Below are positions 9,301-15,713 of a stretch of 35,474 nucleotides of DNA, in pieces. Source of the DNA: Bacillota bacterium (lineage in GTDB: Bacteria > Bacillota > Clostridia > Lachnospirales > Lachnospiraceae). Both the position numbers and the translations under genes were made by a program. The notes under the pieces were generated by a model, which was not told where the DNA came from, did not search any database, and was given only the letters and a program-made list of their open reading frames with translations. The stretch is from positions 1-35,474 of the forward strand of contig JAEWHR010000013.1 in assembly GCA_023387655.1 (NCBI GenBank), written 5' to 3'. Within the stretch, counting starts at the first letter, position 1, and the number at the start of each line of letters is the position of its first letter.

Positions 9301-9674
9301 CCTGGGCAATAGAAAAATGTCAATGTACTGTTAAGGTTAAGACGATGCTCTACTCACTTCTTAAAGAATACAAGCAGACAAGAAAACTCAGCTTATGGCA
9401 ACAAGAGAACTTTTCAAAGCAAGCATTCTTGGTAAAAGATATTCTTGGTTTAGAAAGTGCCGTAGATAACGCAAGGCAAATGTCGATTGACTTTACAGGC
9501 TTTAACTGCTACTTGAACTCACTTGTGGCACAAAAAGTGGAAAATGCTTCTGATGATTTAATTATAAGTATCAACCATTGTTTGATGAAAGCATATAGCG
9601 AAACAGAAAAAGATGGATCAGAATATTATCAAGCATGGTATAACACCATCGTTGAAAGGGGGCATTTGATGTGA
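6372..9674 (+). CDS. HerA/DUF87-type ATPase with internal glycine-zipper segment
   Basis: An 1100-residue ATPase. Residues about 1-235 form an N-terminal domain (DFYLGIRSLSEEN, then GQFPGTQIENL) like those of large VirB4/HerA-like ATPases. Residues 245-285 are a polar Asn/Thr/Glu linker. Residues about 288-336 are a Gly/Ala-rich hydrophobic zipper (VAGAVIGSIIPGAGTVAGAA), then a Ser/Thr/Gly-rich linker. The motor domain has Walker A GATGSGKSNT at 580-589, Walker B VTVLEEAHN around E813-E814, and the sensor-like FIIADQSPNAVD. HerA-type motors are hexameric and translocate double-stranded DNA, usually into a nuclease partner; a nuclease gene overlaps this stop codon by four bases. The TTG at 6372 is chosen because AGGAGGTGAT, a perfect Shine-Dalgarno, lies at 6358-6367; the in-frame GTG at 6363 and ATG at 6366 sit inside that box. 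The embedded hydrophobic segment is unusual for a soluble DNA pump and suggests membrane attachment. Confidence 0.85.
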   Translation: MENKLQPANNQSVASAPQEKALRDGFSSAFTLVDDVVLKNYITRLPNFSVVPLEKSAIANNLGKIRIFKITEMVYKQDESATYKFASVFNAVAATNSAIVTIIDSDGIKTDFYLGIRSLSEENSTQTSYSTLVNAMKGQFPGTQIENLKNSRIEELLSSVDSSSLSAVSCVANNKNKDFIGNNEYLQGLEKLALAMQGSRYTAIIVANSTSQAQLNAVRHGYETIYTQLSPYANTVVSYGTNSSTSKNETETNGENQSEAHGTNEMHTENKNTTINTGTSTSVSQQTTGSKVGSTIGASLSVAGAVIGSIIPGAGTVAGAAIGSAVGGLVGAAISTATNKTVTSTSGGGSESIGTADASGTNDTTTTGTSHSLATSLGLTTGETQNMQLTIQNKPLINMLERIDKQLERLSEFESVGMWECATYFLSADSSVSEVAAATYKALMSGENSGLEVSAINTWNKPQELISEGVSQNELISEYVKNFIHPVFDYKINGFNIPIMPTNLVSGNELAIHMGLPRNSVCGFPVIEHADFGKEVVKYDKDDSSETIRLGSIFNMGRAVEESKVTLDVESLSMHTFIVGATGSGKSNTVYKILDELTSTRRDSLNFLVIEPTKGEYKRVFGHKRGVHVFGTNPKCTELLKINPFKFPDGVHVLEHVDRLIEIFNVCWPMYAAMPAVLKEAVLASYKSCGWDMTASVNIISETLYPTFQDLLEQLIRVINESAYSDEVKSNYIGSLTTRVKSLTNGLNGQIFASDEIDNSVLFDSNVIVDLSRVGSQETKSLLMGILVMRLSEHRMTHNSGSNQKLHHVTVLEEAHNILKSSTHAISEDGGEIVGKSVEMISNVIAEMRTYGEGFIIADQSPNAVDISAIRNTNTKIIMRLPEESDRRISGKSAAMKDTQLDEIARLPKGVAVIYQNDWIEPVLCKIDKYTGQEKEYQIPATISSEDNSTKAATILISIVAKNRLDNPDTFTDEQITWAIEKCQCTVKVKTMLYSLLKEYKQTRKLSLWQQENFSKQAFLVKDILGLESAVDNARQMSIDFTGFNCYLNSLVAQKVENASDDLIISINHCLMKAYSETEKDGSEYYQAWYNTIVERGHLM

Positions 9675-10240
9675 GTAATCCATTTTTTCCAGAAACAAAA
9701 TTTGGAGAGGTATATAACTCAGAAATAAAAAGTGAATCCAAAATCGAAACAACAATTACTGAGAAATTGGATGTCAAAATAAAAATTGAACGTTGTGGAT
9801 TGCTGCCACGAAATGGTGGTGAATGGTCTGGCGAACCTGGAGATTCAGAATGGAAACCAGACCCAAATGTTGAGCCAGGTGACAGACATGGCACAAATCC
9901 AGAACATAAAACCTGGGAACAAATAATGGATGAATATGATTTTGAATCAATTCCTTTCAAAGATGGTGAACCCGATTTCTCTGAAGTTGCCAAAGGTGAA
10001 GTGGAAATCGACGATTTTTCTGATGACAGAGATTCTAATTTTGACCAGGCTGATGAAAAACTTGCTGAACAGAGAGGATGTACGCCAGAAGAAGTAGCTA
10101 AATGGCGTGAGGAAAACAAATATACTTGGCATGAATGCAAGGATTGTAAAACAATGCAAAAAGTTCCGACTGAGGTTCACGGAAATATCTCTCACTCAGG
10201 TGGTATATCCGAAACAAAATCACAAAATAGAAGTGCCTAA
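9671..10240 (+). CDS. HNH/Endo VII-superfamily nuclease with WHE motif
   Basis: A 189-residue acidic protein. The last 50 residues carry the signature of the HNH/Endonuclease VII superfamily group known from polymorphic toxins (WHH, LHH, GHE families): YTWHE (W153, H154, E155), then MQKVPTEVH (H170) and NISHSGG (H175), the expected metal and catalytic histidines. Two cysteines (157, 160) lie between. The middle (EWSGEPGDSEWKP, then NFDQADEKLAEQRG) is polar and probably a substrate or partner platform. The GTG start overlaps the ATPase stop (GTGA), with AAAGGGGG eight bases before it, so expression is coupled. With a HerA-like motor next to it, a motor-plus-nuclease complex like HerA-NurA is likely. 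The alternative is a secreted or delivered toxin, with the next gene as immunity protein. Activity is inferred from motifs only. Confidence 0.72.
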   Translation: MSNPFFPETKFGEVYNSEIKSESKIETTITEKLDVKIKIERCGLLPRNGGEWSGEPGDSEWKPDPNVEPGDRHGTNPEHKTWEQIMDEYDFESIPFKDGEPDFSEVAKGEVEIDDFSDDRDSNFDQADEKLAEQRGCTPEEVAKWREENKYTWHECKDCKTMQKVPTEVHGNISHSGGISETKSQNRSA

Positions 10241-10258
10241 ACGAAAGGAGTGATATAA

Positions 10259-10702
10259 ATGGAAGCAACTTGTAAAGACAATGTATTTGGCGAAATGTCT
10301 TATAAACACAGATGGTACAAACAGCAGTCAATATGCATGTTTGGAAAAGACTGGACAATAACGGTAGCTGCAAAAGCATATTCTGGTAAACCAATTACAG
10401 AAGAACAGCAAAAAGCATATTTATGTTTCTTAGAAAAAGAAAAAGAAATGGTTAATACTATTGGTGAGCAACTCAAAAACTATGTAAATAAAAACCTTAG
10501 CTCTCTTGCAGAATATTGGATTGGTGCAAGAACTATCATCAATATTAGCGAACTTGCTCAGATGGTCACGCCAAAAACACTTCTTTTTAAGCAAGACGGT
10601 TCTACATTAATGTTATTAGATTGTGTGTGGGATGTTGAAGGTGGTATGGCAGTAAAATTAACCCCCGAAATTGCAGTTGGAAGTCAGGATTTATTTTTGT
10701 AA
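10259..10702 (+). CDS. DUF6985-like small protein, possible immunity or inhibitor partner
   Basis: A 147-residue soluble protein. It begins VFGEMSYKHRWYKQ and ICMFGKDWTITV, has a central EEQQKAYLCFLEKEKE helix, and ends with KTLLFKQDG, LLDCVWDVEGG and VGSQDLFL. This layout matches, as I recall it, the DUF6985 family, small proteins often found beside toxins or as orphan immunity-like genes; the function is not established. AAAGGAG lies nine bases before the ATG. It follows the nuclease by 18 bases and is the last gene of the operon, the place where an inhibitor of the nuclease would be expected. I am fairly sure of the gene, less sure of the family and not sure of the role. Confidence 0.65.
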   Translation: MEATCKDNVFGEMSYKHRWYKQQSICMFGKDWTITVAAKAYSGKPITEEQQKAYLCFLEKEKEMVNTIGEQLKNYVNKNLSSLAEYWIGARTIINISELAQMVTPKTLLFKQDGSTLMLLDCVWDVEGGMAVKLTPEIAVGSQDLFL

Positions 10703-10708
10703 AAGTCT

Positions 10709-10748
10709 AAGAATCCATTGTGGTGAAAAAATGTTGCAATGGATTCTT
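10709..10748 (+). terminator. 12-bp perfect hairpin ending the operon
   Basis: AAGAATCCATTG at 10709-10720 is perfectly complementary to CAATGGATTCTT at 10737-10748 with a 16-base loop. It begins six bases after the last stop codon of the seven-gene operon, so it probably ends or stabilises the transcript. There is no real T run (it is followed by GTTGATG), so it may be a Rho-dependent or RNA-stability element rather than a strong intrinsic terminator. Confidence 0.5.
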
Positions 10749-10921
10749 GTTGATGTTGATATGTTATCGAGAACGGAAAAAGATAAAAAATCGGCTAAAA
10801 TCACGATTGACCTGTTACCGACTACGGTTAATGGCACAAGACATACTTGTAATCAACTCGTGCCACTCCGTTTACGGATGCATATCGAGATAAAGAATGA
10901 ATACCCTATATAAACATTTAA

Positions 10922-10953
10922 GAAATAATTAGGAAGTACTTCCTAATTATTTC
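10922..10953. repeat. Perfect 32-bp palindrome
   Basis: The sequence from 10922 to 10953 equals its own reverse complement, with 16-bp arms (GAAATAATTAGGAAGT and its complement) and no spacer. It lies about 220 bp after the operon's last gene. Without a loop it forms a poor terminator, although TTTC follows in both directions. A binding or resolution site for a dimeric protein, or a hairpin used by an element, is possible. Confidence 0.7.
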
Positions 10954-10999
10954 GGTACTCTTTCCTCGTAGTCTGTTTGAAAAAATACCAAAAACAGTG

Positions 11000-11069
11000 A
11001 GCGAAGTTCGTGTACCAAGTTCGGAGCGCTAGAATAGTGCATTCCAGAGTTAGCGAAGTTCATGTACCA
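11000..11069. repeat. 18-bp direct repeat, 52 bp apart
   Basis: AGCGAAGTTCGTGTACCA at 11000-11017 recurs with one change at 11052-11069 (AGCGAAGTTCATGTACCA). Each copy is preceded by a GT-rich dinucleotide context (GTG or GTT). It may be a duplicated protein-binding site or the trace of an insertion and excision. No function is visible. Confidence 0.6.
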
Positions 11070-11201
11070 TCTTTCATATATCTGCATTCCATTTATTTTA
11101 TATTGTTATTACAAAATGAGATGCTTCTGGAGAATATGAAAAACAGAACGCCCAAGCCGTTTCGTATAATAATAAACAGAAGAAAGGACGGATGATTTAT
11201 A

Positions 11202-11357
11202 GTGCAGAAGAGTAATATGGAAGTGTTTTTTACAACACCGATAGGAGACCTTGATGAGGATGATGTGTTTTTAGACATTGCAGGTTCAATCGAGATGAAT
11301 TCCAGTATGTCCAATATTTATGAGAAAGTAGTTTATTTAGATTACATAAATTTGTAA
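11202..11357 (+). CDS. Possible small acidic protein, unknown
   Basis: A 51-codon frame from GTG 11202 (or 46 codons from ATG 11217) to TAA 11357. The product (MEVFFTTPIGDLDEDDVF, then ending YEKVVYLDYINL) is acidic and soluble and is not known to me. AAAGGA lies about 13 bases before the GTG, which is far. The protein-like composition and location before another small gene favour a real or recently lost gene, but the evidence is thin. Confidence 0.3.
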   Translation: MQKSNMEVFFTTPIGDLDEDDVFLDIAGSIEMNSSMSNIYEKVVYLDYINL

Positions 11358-11462
11358 ATGAAACTGTATTTTTGTAGTAGATAATGGTAAAATATAAAAT
11401 TAGGAGATACTATATAGGATAAAAAACATTTGTCTATGAAGATGAATTTTTGAGGTGATTCA

Positions 11463-12196
11463 ATGATTAGTATTGAAGAATATATTGCACGTAGAAAAAA
11501 GAAGATAACCTAAATGAATTTGACCTTGATTCACGAAATCAAAATATGAAAACATGTATTGATTATGTATTTGAATACTTTAATAATTACCTGAACACTA
11601 CAGAAGCGGAAGAAATAACGGCATTACAAAATGAAAAGTTGGAGAAATATCGTAAGCAGTTTTGTGATTACGAATCGGACGTTAGAGAGTGGGTTGTAGG
11701 TATTTATAATGAGTATGGAAAACAAATGGATAGATATATTGGAAACATCGTAAAGGAGAATGAGTTCTTTTTTTTATTTGATACTGATAGCGAATTCAGA
11801 AATGCATCTTATGATTGCTATTCACGACTCATTAAAAGGTTTTCATTCCTTAAAGAACAGTCAGAGATGCTATTTTTATACATTAAGGACTATCATAGAG
11901 TGGAGAGTCAACACAGATTTGATTTTGGAATACCGGCTATATCAGATGAGATTAATGATTGGATTGAAAAAACATGGGCAAAGCATCAGGTGAATCTTCT
12001 TGCTTTTGCATTTACCTGGATATTTAGTTTTAGCAATAATGATAGTATTTGGCCGTCAACGCATAAGAAAAAAAGTCAGTATACTTGGAGTAAATACGAT
12101 TACGATTATAAGCAAAAAAGTAATCTTTTCAATATTGATTCATTGTACAGGAAAATGCCCAAAAAATCTATAATAAAGGAAGAAAGCAGGAATTAG
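11463..12196 (+). CDS. Hypothetical protein interrupted by a -1 frameshift at AAAAAAG
   Basis: A strong start (GAGGTGAT, then ATG 11463) opens MISIEEYIARRKK and hits a stop at 11511-11513. Shifting back one base at the heptamer A-AAA-AAG (11495-11501) joins it without a gap to the frame that reads EDNLNEFDLDSRNQNMKTC and continues to 12196, giving 244 residues. The product is helical, soluble and rich in aromatic and charged residues (DVREWVVGIYNEYGKQMDRY); I do not recognise its family. The heptamer is the classic bacterial -1 slippery site in the correct phase, but loss of one A from a run of seven would look the same. If no frameshift occurs, translation could restart at ATG 11546. An extended -10 (TGGTAAAAT, 11385-11393) may be its promoter. 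A further in-frame fragment follows at 12208. Confidence 0.55.
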
Positions 12197-12207
12197 AAAT
12201 ATTATTT

Positions 12208-12297
12208 ATGTATTTTTGGATTCATGATATAGAAGGTGATAATGATTATTGGCATGAGTATTTAGAGGCAGTACTTCCTGCATTAAAGACGGAGTAA
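12208..12297 (+). pseudogene. Short fragment, possibly the broken C-terminus of the previous gene
   Basis: A 29-residue frame, MYFWIHDIEGDNDYWHEYLE and nine more residues, ends at TAA 12295-12297. It has no ribosome binding site. The frame is open back through the upstream gene's stop (12194-12196), reading LEILF before the methionine, so a second frameshift at the previous gene's end would fuse it on. This favours a decaying gene. It could also be an independent remnant. Confidence 0.3.
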
Positions 12298-12310
12298 TTT
12301 AAGGGGTACA

Positions 12311-12397
12311 TTGTTGTCAATGACTTTACAAAAGGATTTAGATTACTTACAACAAATCCTCAAAAACCAGTCAATATCTTTCTATAAACAGCAATAA
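12311..12397 (+). CDS. Very short open frame with a Shine-Dalgarno, unknown
   Basis: TTG 12311 or TTG 12314 follows AAGGGG at 12301-12306 and opens a 28-codon frame (MTLQKDLDYLQQILKNQS in its middle) ending at TAA 12397. The peptide would be one amphipathic helix. It may be a leader peptide of the large gene at 12431, a remnant, or chance. Low confidence. Confidence 0.15.
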   Translation: MLSMTLQKDLDYLQQILKNQSISFYKQQ

Positions 12398-12430
12398 ATT
12401 CTTGTTAATAAGCAATTGGAGGTGATTTGG

Positions 12431-15109
12431 ATGGATACTACTTTGGAAAAAATTAGAAAAGATGGTCTTTTACTAAGAAAGATATATAAAACGGAGCAAA
12501 CACCAGAAATGTGCAAAGCAGCGATTAATCAAAATCCCAAGGCTCTACAATATGCATCCAGAGCATGCATTGATAAAAGAATTTGTTTGGCTGCGGTTAA
12601 AAAGGATGGTAATGTATTTCGATACGTTCCAAGTAAGTTTATTACTAAGGAAATGTGTTTGTTAGCTGTTGAGGCTGATGCAGAATTACTTAATAATGTT
12701 CCGGATAATTTGAGAACAAGGGAAATATGTTTGCTTGCAGTAACAAAGAAACCAGAGACTTTGCATTATATTCTTCATGAAAGAAGATACGAAATATTAA
12801 ATGAAAAAACCTCTGCACAACTTCTTAATAGTTTGGTTCAGATTAATATAAAATGGCTAATGTATATGCCAGATTGTCGAAAAGGTATATTTATTTGCTT
12901 AACATATATAAAGAATGACTTTTCTACCTCCCAGTTCTTGCCTATGAGTATAAAGCGGAACCAAGAGATTTTAGATTATCAGAAATCTCAAGGGAAGGTC
13001 AATATACTTAGTAAGCAATACAACTCGGAGACTGGTTTATTCACGATAGAAATAGAGGTAGCTTATGACAGCAAATCATCCATTTTAGATGATACTAGAT
13101 TAGTTGAAAAGTCGTATACTGTTATTGTGGAATTTCGTAACTTTGATGAATTTTACAACCATTTGGATGGCAATCTATATGATGCAGAATTAATAACATA
13201 TAAATTTGAAGGCATCGACCTAAAACAATACAATATTGAAGGTGCAGTGATTCATCAAGACGTTTTAACAGAACAGGGAATGTTTGATGGTAGTTATTTT
13301 GAAGGACTGAAGGAACACATAGAGCACATGGATTTAATTGAGTTAGAGAAAAATGAAATCTGTCTTAAAGCAGATTTCAATTATCCAAAACCGGTGGATG
13401 AAGATGGATATGAAAGATTCGATAATGACCATGTACCCTTTTTTTATGTGAGCGACATTCATCTGTGCCACAGGGTTTTACATAAGTTTAATTGGAAAGC
13501 AACAAAGGAAGAAGTTGGATGGTATGTTAAGTTACTGGCGCGAAAAATGTTTGAAACTGTGGGTACCATTCCTTATGGTAGCTATCTACTAATTGCTGGA
13601 GATACTGCTTCAAAATTTGAAGTGGCAAAAATATTTTATGAAGAAATAGTGCGTTTTTGGAAACCGAATAAAATTGTAGTTATCCCTGGCAATCATGAAC
13701 TTTGGGATCCGGATGTTGATATGGAGAACAACATTCAGGTATATCGAGATTATTTTAAAGGGTTAGGGATCACTTTTCTGCAAAATGACTTTCTTTTGGT
13801 GAAGAACCGTAATCAGCAATTTATACTGAGTGAGGAGAAAATTCTCCAACTTAGCGAAGAGCAAATAAGGGAACTAGCACGGGAGTGTTCAATAGCAATA
13901 CTTGGAGGCATTGGTTTTAGCGGCTTAAATGATAAATATAATGCTGTTAATATGCCTTATGGAAAATCTTTTGAGGAATCTTCGGAAGCAGCATTACAAA
14001 GAGATATTTCTGAAGCTCGTAGATTTGATAGCCTATATCGAAAATTATTACTGGCTCTTCCTCATAATAGGGTTATAGTCATTACACATATGCAGAAATG
14101 TGACTGGAATTCTGACTCACATAATCCTAACTGGATTTACTTAAACGGACATAACCATCAGAATTACTTTGATATCAGTAGTAAAAAGGTGGTTTATGCT
14201 GATAATCAAATTGGGTATAAAAAAACAATATTAGGACTGAAATACTTTTATATCGATAATGAATATGATATTTTCGCATATTTAGAAGATGGCATTCATG
14301 AAATCACAAATAGTCAGTATTATGATTTCAATAAGGGAAAGATAGTTCAGATGAAATTCGGAAGAGAAGATGGACAGATTTACATGATTAAAAAGAATGG
14401 GAAATATATGTTCTTTATCTACTGTTTATATTCCAAGCAGTCGAAAAATAAACATCTTTATCTTTTGACGGGAGGTAGACAGGGTAAGTTGCTACGGGAT
14501 AATTTGGAGGATTTAGAGTATTATTATAATAAAATTGATATCTATACGGAGAATGTTCACCTGCTATTAGACCGATACACGGGAAAACAGAAGATAATTT
14601 CTCGGCTCATCAAAGAACTTGGAGGATCTGGAAAGATTCATGGTTGCATAGTAGATGTGGAGAAGCCGGGTAATTTCGAAGCGTTTTCTTATTGCCACAT
14701 GTTTGTTAATCCAATAGATGGAAAGGTAACACCTTATTTTGCATATGATATGACTTCCAGACTTGTTTACAAGGATTTTAAAGCGTTACTGGAATCACAG
14801 AAGGTTTGCAAGTTGTTGCATGATAATTACACAAGACGTGAAAAGGATCAGAGCTTAAGATTGCCAACCCTACAGTACTCTAGCCAATTAGAGGAATGGG
14901 GAGATGAAAATTCCATATATGATGAAGGGAGTTATCTGTATAAGATTTCAAGAATAATTAAAAGCTTGCAGTATGTTGCTAAAAAAGGCATTGTTCGAAT
15001 TTGGAATGAGGATCTGCTAAATAACAATTTTATTAATCATATCAAGGAAGCAAATAGAATTGAGGACATGATTAACGATACCCTCATTGTAGAAATTGAC
15101 GATAAGTAG
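12431..15109 (+). CDS. DUF4116-repeat protein with metallophosphoesterase domain
   Basis: An 892-residue protein. Residues about 15-115 hold four helical repeats of 24 residues each, marked by CLAAV-type cores and YVPS/NVPD turns, as in DUF4116. Residues about 200-320 are a mixed region of unknown fold. Residues about 335-600 are a calcineurin-like metallophosphoesterase with all metal-binding motifs: D342-I-H344, G-D391, G-N421-H422-E423, T-H553 and G-H574-N-H576. The C-terminal 290 residues are unassigned. It probably hydrolyses a phosphoester (nucleotide, nucleic acid or protein-linked); the substrate cannot be read from sequence. A perfect GGAGGTGATT lies before ATG 12431, so the upstream TTG 12416 is not used. 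No membrane segment is seen. It stands alone in an accessory region, so a defence or toxin-processing role is possible but unproven. Confidence 0.8.
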   Translation: MDTTLEKIRKDGLLLRKIYKTEQTPEMCKAAINQNPKALQYASRACIDKRICLAAVKKDGNVFRYVPSKFITKEMCLLAVEADAELLNNVPDNLRTREICLLAVTKKPETLHYILHERRYEILNEKTSAQLLNSLVQINIKWLMYMPDCRKGIFICLTYIKNDFSTSQFLPMSIKRNQEILDYQKSQGKVNILSKQYNSETGLFTIEIEVAYDSKSSILDDTRLVEKSYTVIVEFRNFDEFYNHLDGNLYDAELITYKFEGIDLKQYNIEGAVIHQDVLTEQGMFDGSYFEGLKEHIEHMDLIELEKNEICLKADFNYPKPVDEDGYERFDNDHVPFFYVSDIHLCHRVLHKFNWKATKEEVGWYVKLLARKMFETVGTIPYGSYLLIAGDTASKFEVAKIFYEEIVRFWKPNKIVVIPGNHELWDPDVDMENNIQVYRDYFKGLGITFLQNDFLLVKNRNQQFILSEEKILQLSEEQIRELARECSIAILGGIGFSGLNDKYNAVNMPYGKSFEESSEAALQRDISEARRFDSLYRKLLLALPHNRVIVITHMQKCDWNSDSHNPNWIYLNGHNHQNYFDISSKKVVYADNQIGYKKTILGLKYFYIDNEYDIFAYLEDGIHEITNSQYYDFNKGKIVQMKFGREDGQIYMIKKNGKYMFFIYCLYSKQSKNKHLYLLTGGRQGKLLRDNLEDLEYYYNKIDIYTENVHLLLDRYTGKQKIISRLIKELGGSGKIHGCIVDVEKPGNFEAFSYCHMFVNPIDGKVTPYFAYDMTSRLVYKDFKALLESQKVCKLLHDNYTRREKDQSLRLPTLQYSSQLEEWGDENSIYDEGSYLYKISRIIKSLQYVAKKGIVRIWNEDLLNNNFINHIKEANRIEDMINDTLIVEIDDK

Positions 15110-15171
15110 ATGGTTGATATGTTCCATTGAACACGAAATTTACATGATATTCTATAGAATACGAAGGAGGG

Positions 15172-15261
15172 ATTATCAATAAACCTGCCATAAGGGTATT
15201 GGTCAATAATCCTGAAATAAGCAAGTTGTCACCTGCCAAATTATTTATCGCAGCAAAATAA
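15172..15261 (+). pseudogene. Short frame behind a perfect ribosome binding site, no standard start
   Basis: GAAGGAGGG at 15163-15171 is an excellent Shine-Dalgarno but is followed by ATTATC instead of ATG, TTG or GTG. From the ATT at 15172 a 29-codon frame reads INKPAIRVLVNNPEISKL and on to TAA 15261. It is either a gene start that has lost its initiation codon, a rare ATT start, or a remnant. I do not recognise the peptide. Confidence 0.25.
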
Positions 15262-15299
15262 CATGAATTAAATATTAAAAAAACTAATGGGGGTAAATT

Positions 15300-15635
15300 A
15301 TGAAAATAATTTCAAATGAATTTTTTTGGTTAGAAAGTTGGGAGACTAATAAGGAATATAATGTTGAGGCCGGTTTTGATAACCATGCTTTATTAAAAGG
15401 CTTTATGCTTAATAATATATATTCTGATTTGGAACAGTTACCTGGCATTGAGTTTTTTCTTGAGATTAGTAAATTAAAACCAAAACTTTACGCAGAAAAT
15501 AAGATGACTTATGGAGAATTAGTTTGTTATATAGAAAATAAGAGATATAAGGCTATTTATTACTATGATAAGAATTGCTATATGATAACAGATGATACTG
15601 ATACTATAATAAAAAGGATTGGCAGCTATGAATAA
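15300..15635 (+). CDS. Hypothetical protein, 111 residues
   Basis: A small soluble protein, rich in Tyr, Asn, Glu and Lys, that I do not recognise. GGGGG at 15289-15293 lies six bases before the ATG. Aromatic and acidic residues dominate (FFWLESWETNKEYNVEAGF) and no membrane segment, signal peptide or enzyme motif is visible. Its composition and size are like many immunity or accessory proteins of Firmicute islands, but that is no more than a resemblance. The next gene starts about 80 bases later on the same strand. Confidence 0.55.
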   Translation: MKIISNEFFWLESWETNKEYNVEAGFDNHALLKGFMLNNIYSDLEQLPGIEFFLEISKLKPKLYAENKMTYGELVCYIENKRYKAIYYYDKNCYMITDDTDTIIKRIGSYE

Positions 15636-15713
15636 TAGTGCTACTAGGTGATTTTGCAGTGTAAAAAAAAGGATAACTTATATATTAATTTTGAAAAAGG
15701 AAAATGTAAAATT

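Larger units (their letters stand above)
10749..11201. other. Gene-poor stretch with palindrome and direct repeat
   Basis: No gene is supported in these 450 bases. Short open frames exist (10671-10913 and 11010-11195) but lack ribosome binding sites and recognisable products. The stretch holds the 32-bp palindrome and the 18-bp direct repeat listed separately, which suggests a recombination or insertion scar between two accessory modules. Confidence 0.4.

Noticed and set aside
9571..10140. 189-residue minus-strand open frame across the ATPase end and nuclease
   Set aside because: It is antisense to two genes with clear motifs and ribosome binding sites; its own product is Ser-rich with no family features.
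955..10702. Calling the operon an Eleos (LeoABC) system
   Set aside because: Only the paired dynamins fit. The WYL regulator, HerA-like motor, WHE nuclease and DUF6985-like gene are not part of Eleos as I know it.
10671..10913. 80-residue open frame after the operon
   Set aside because: It begins inside the DUF6985-like gene, runs through the 12-bp hairpin, and has no ribosome binding site.
11495..11501. Stating programmed frameshifting as fact
   Set aside because: The slippery heptamer fits, but no clear downstream stimulatory structure was seen and single-base loss in a homopolymer is the simpler cause.
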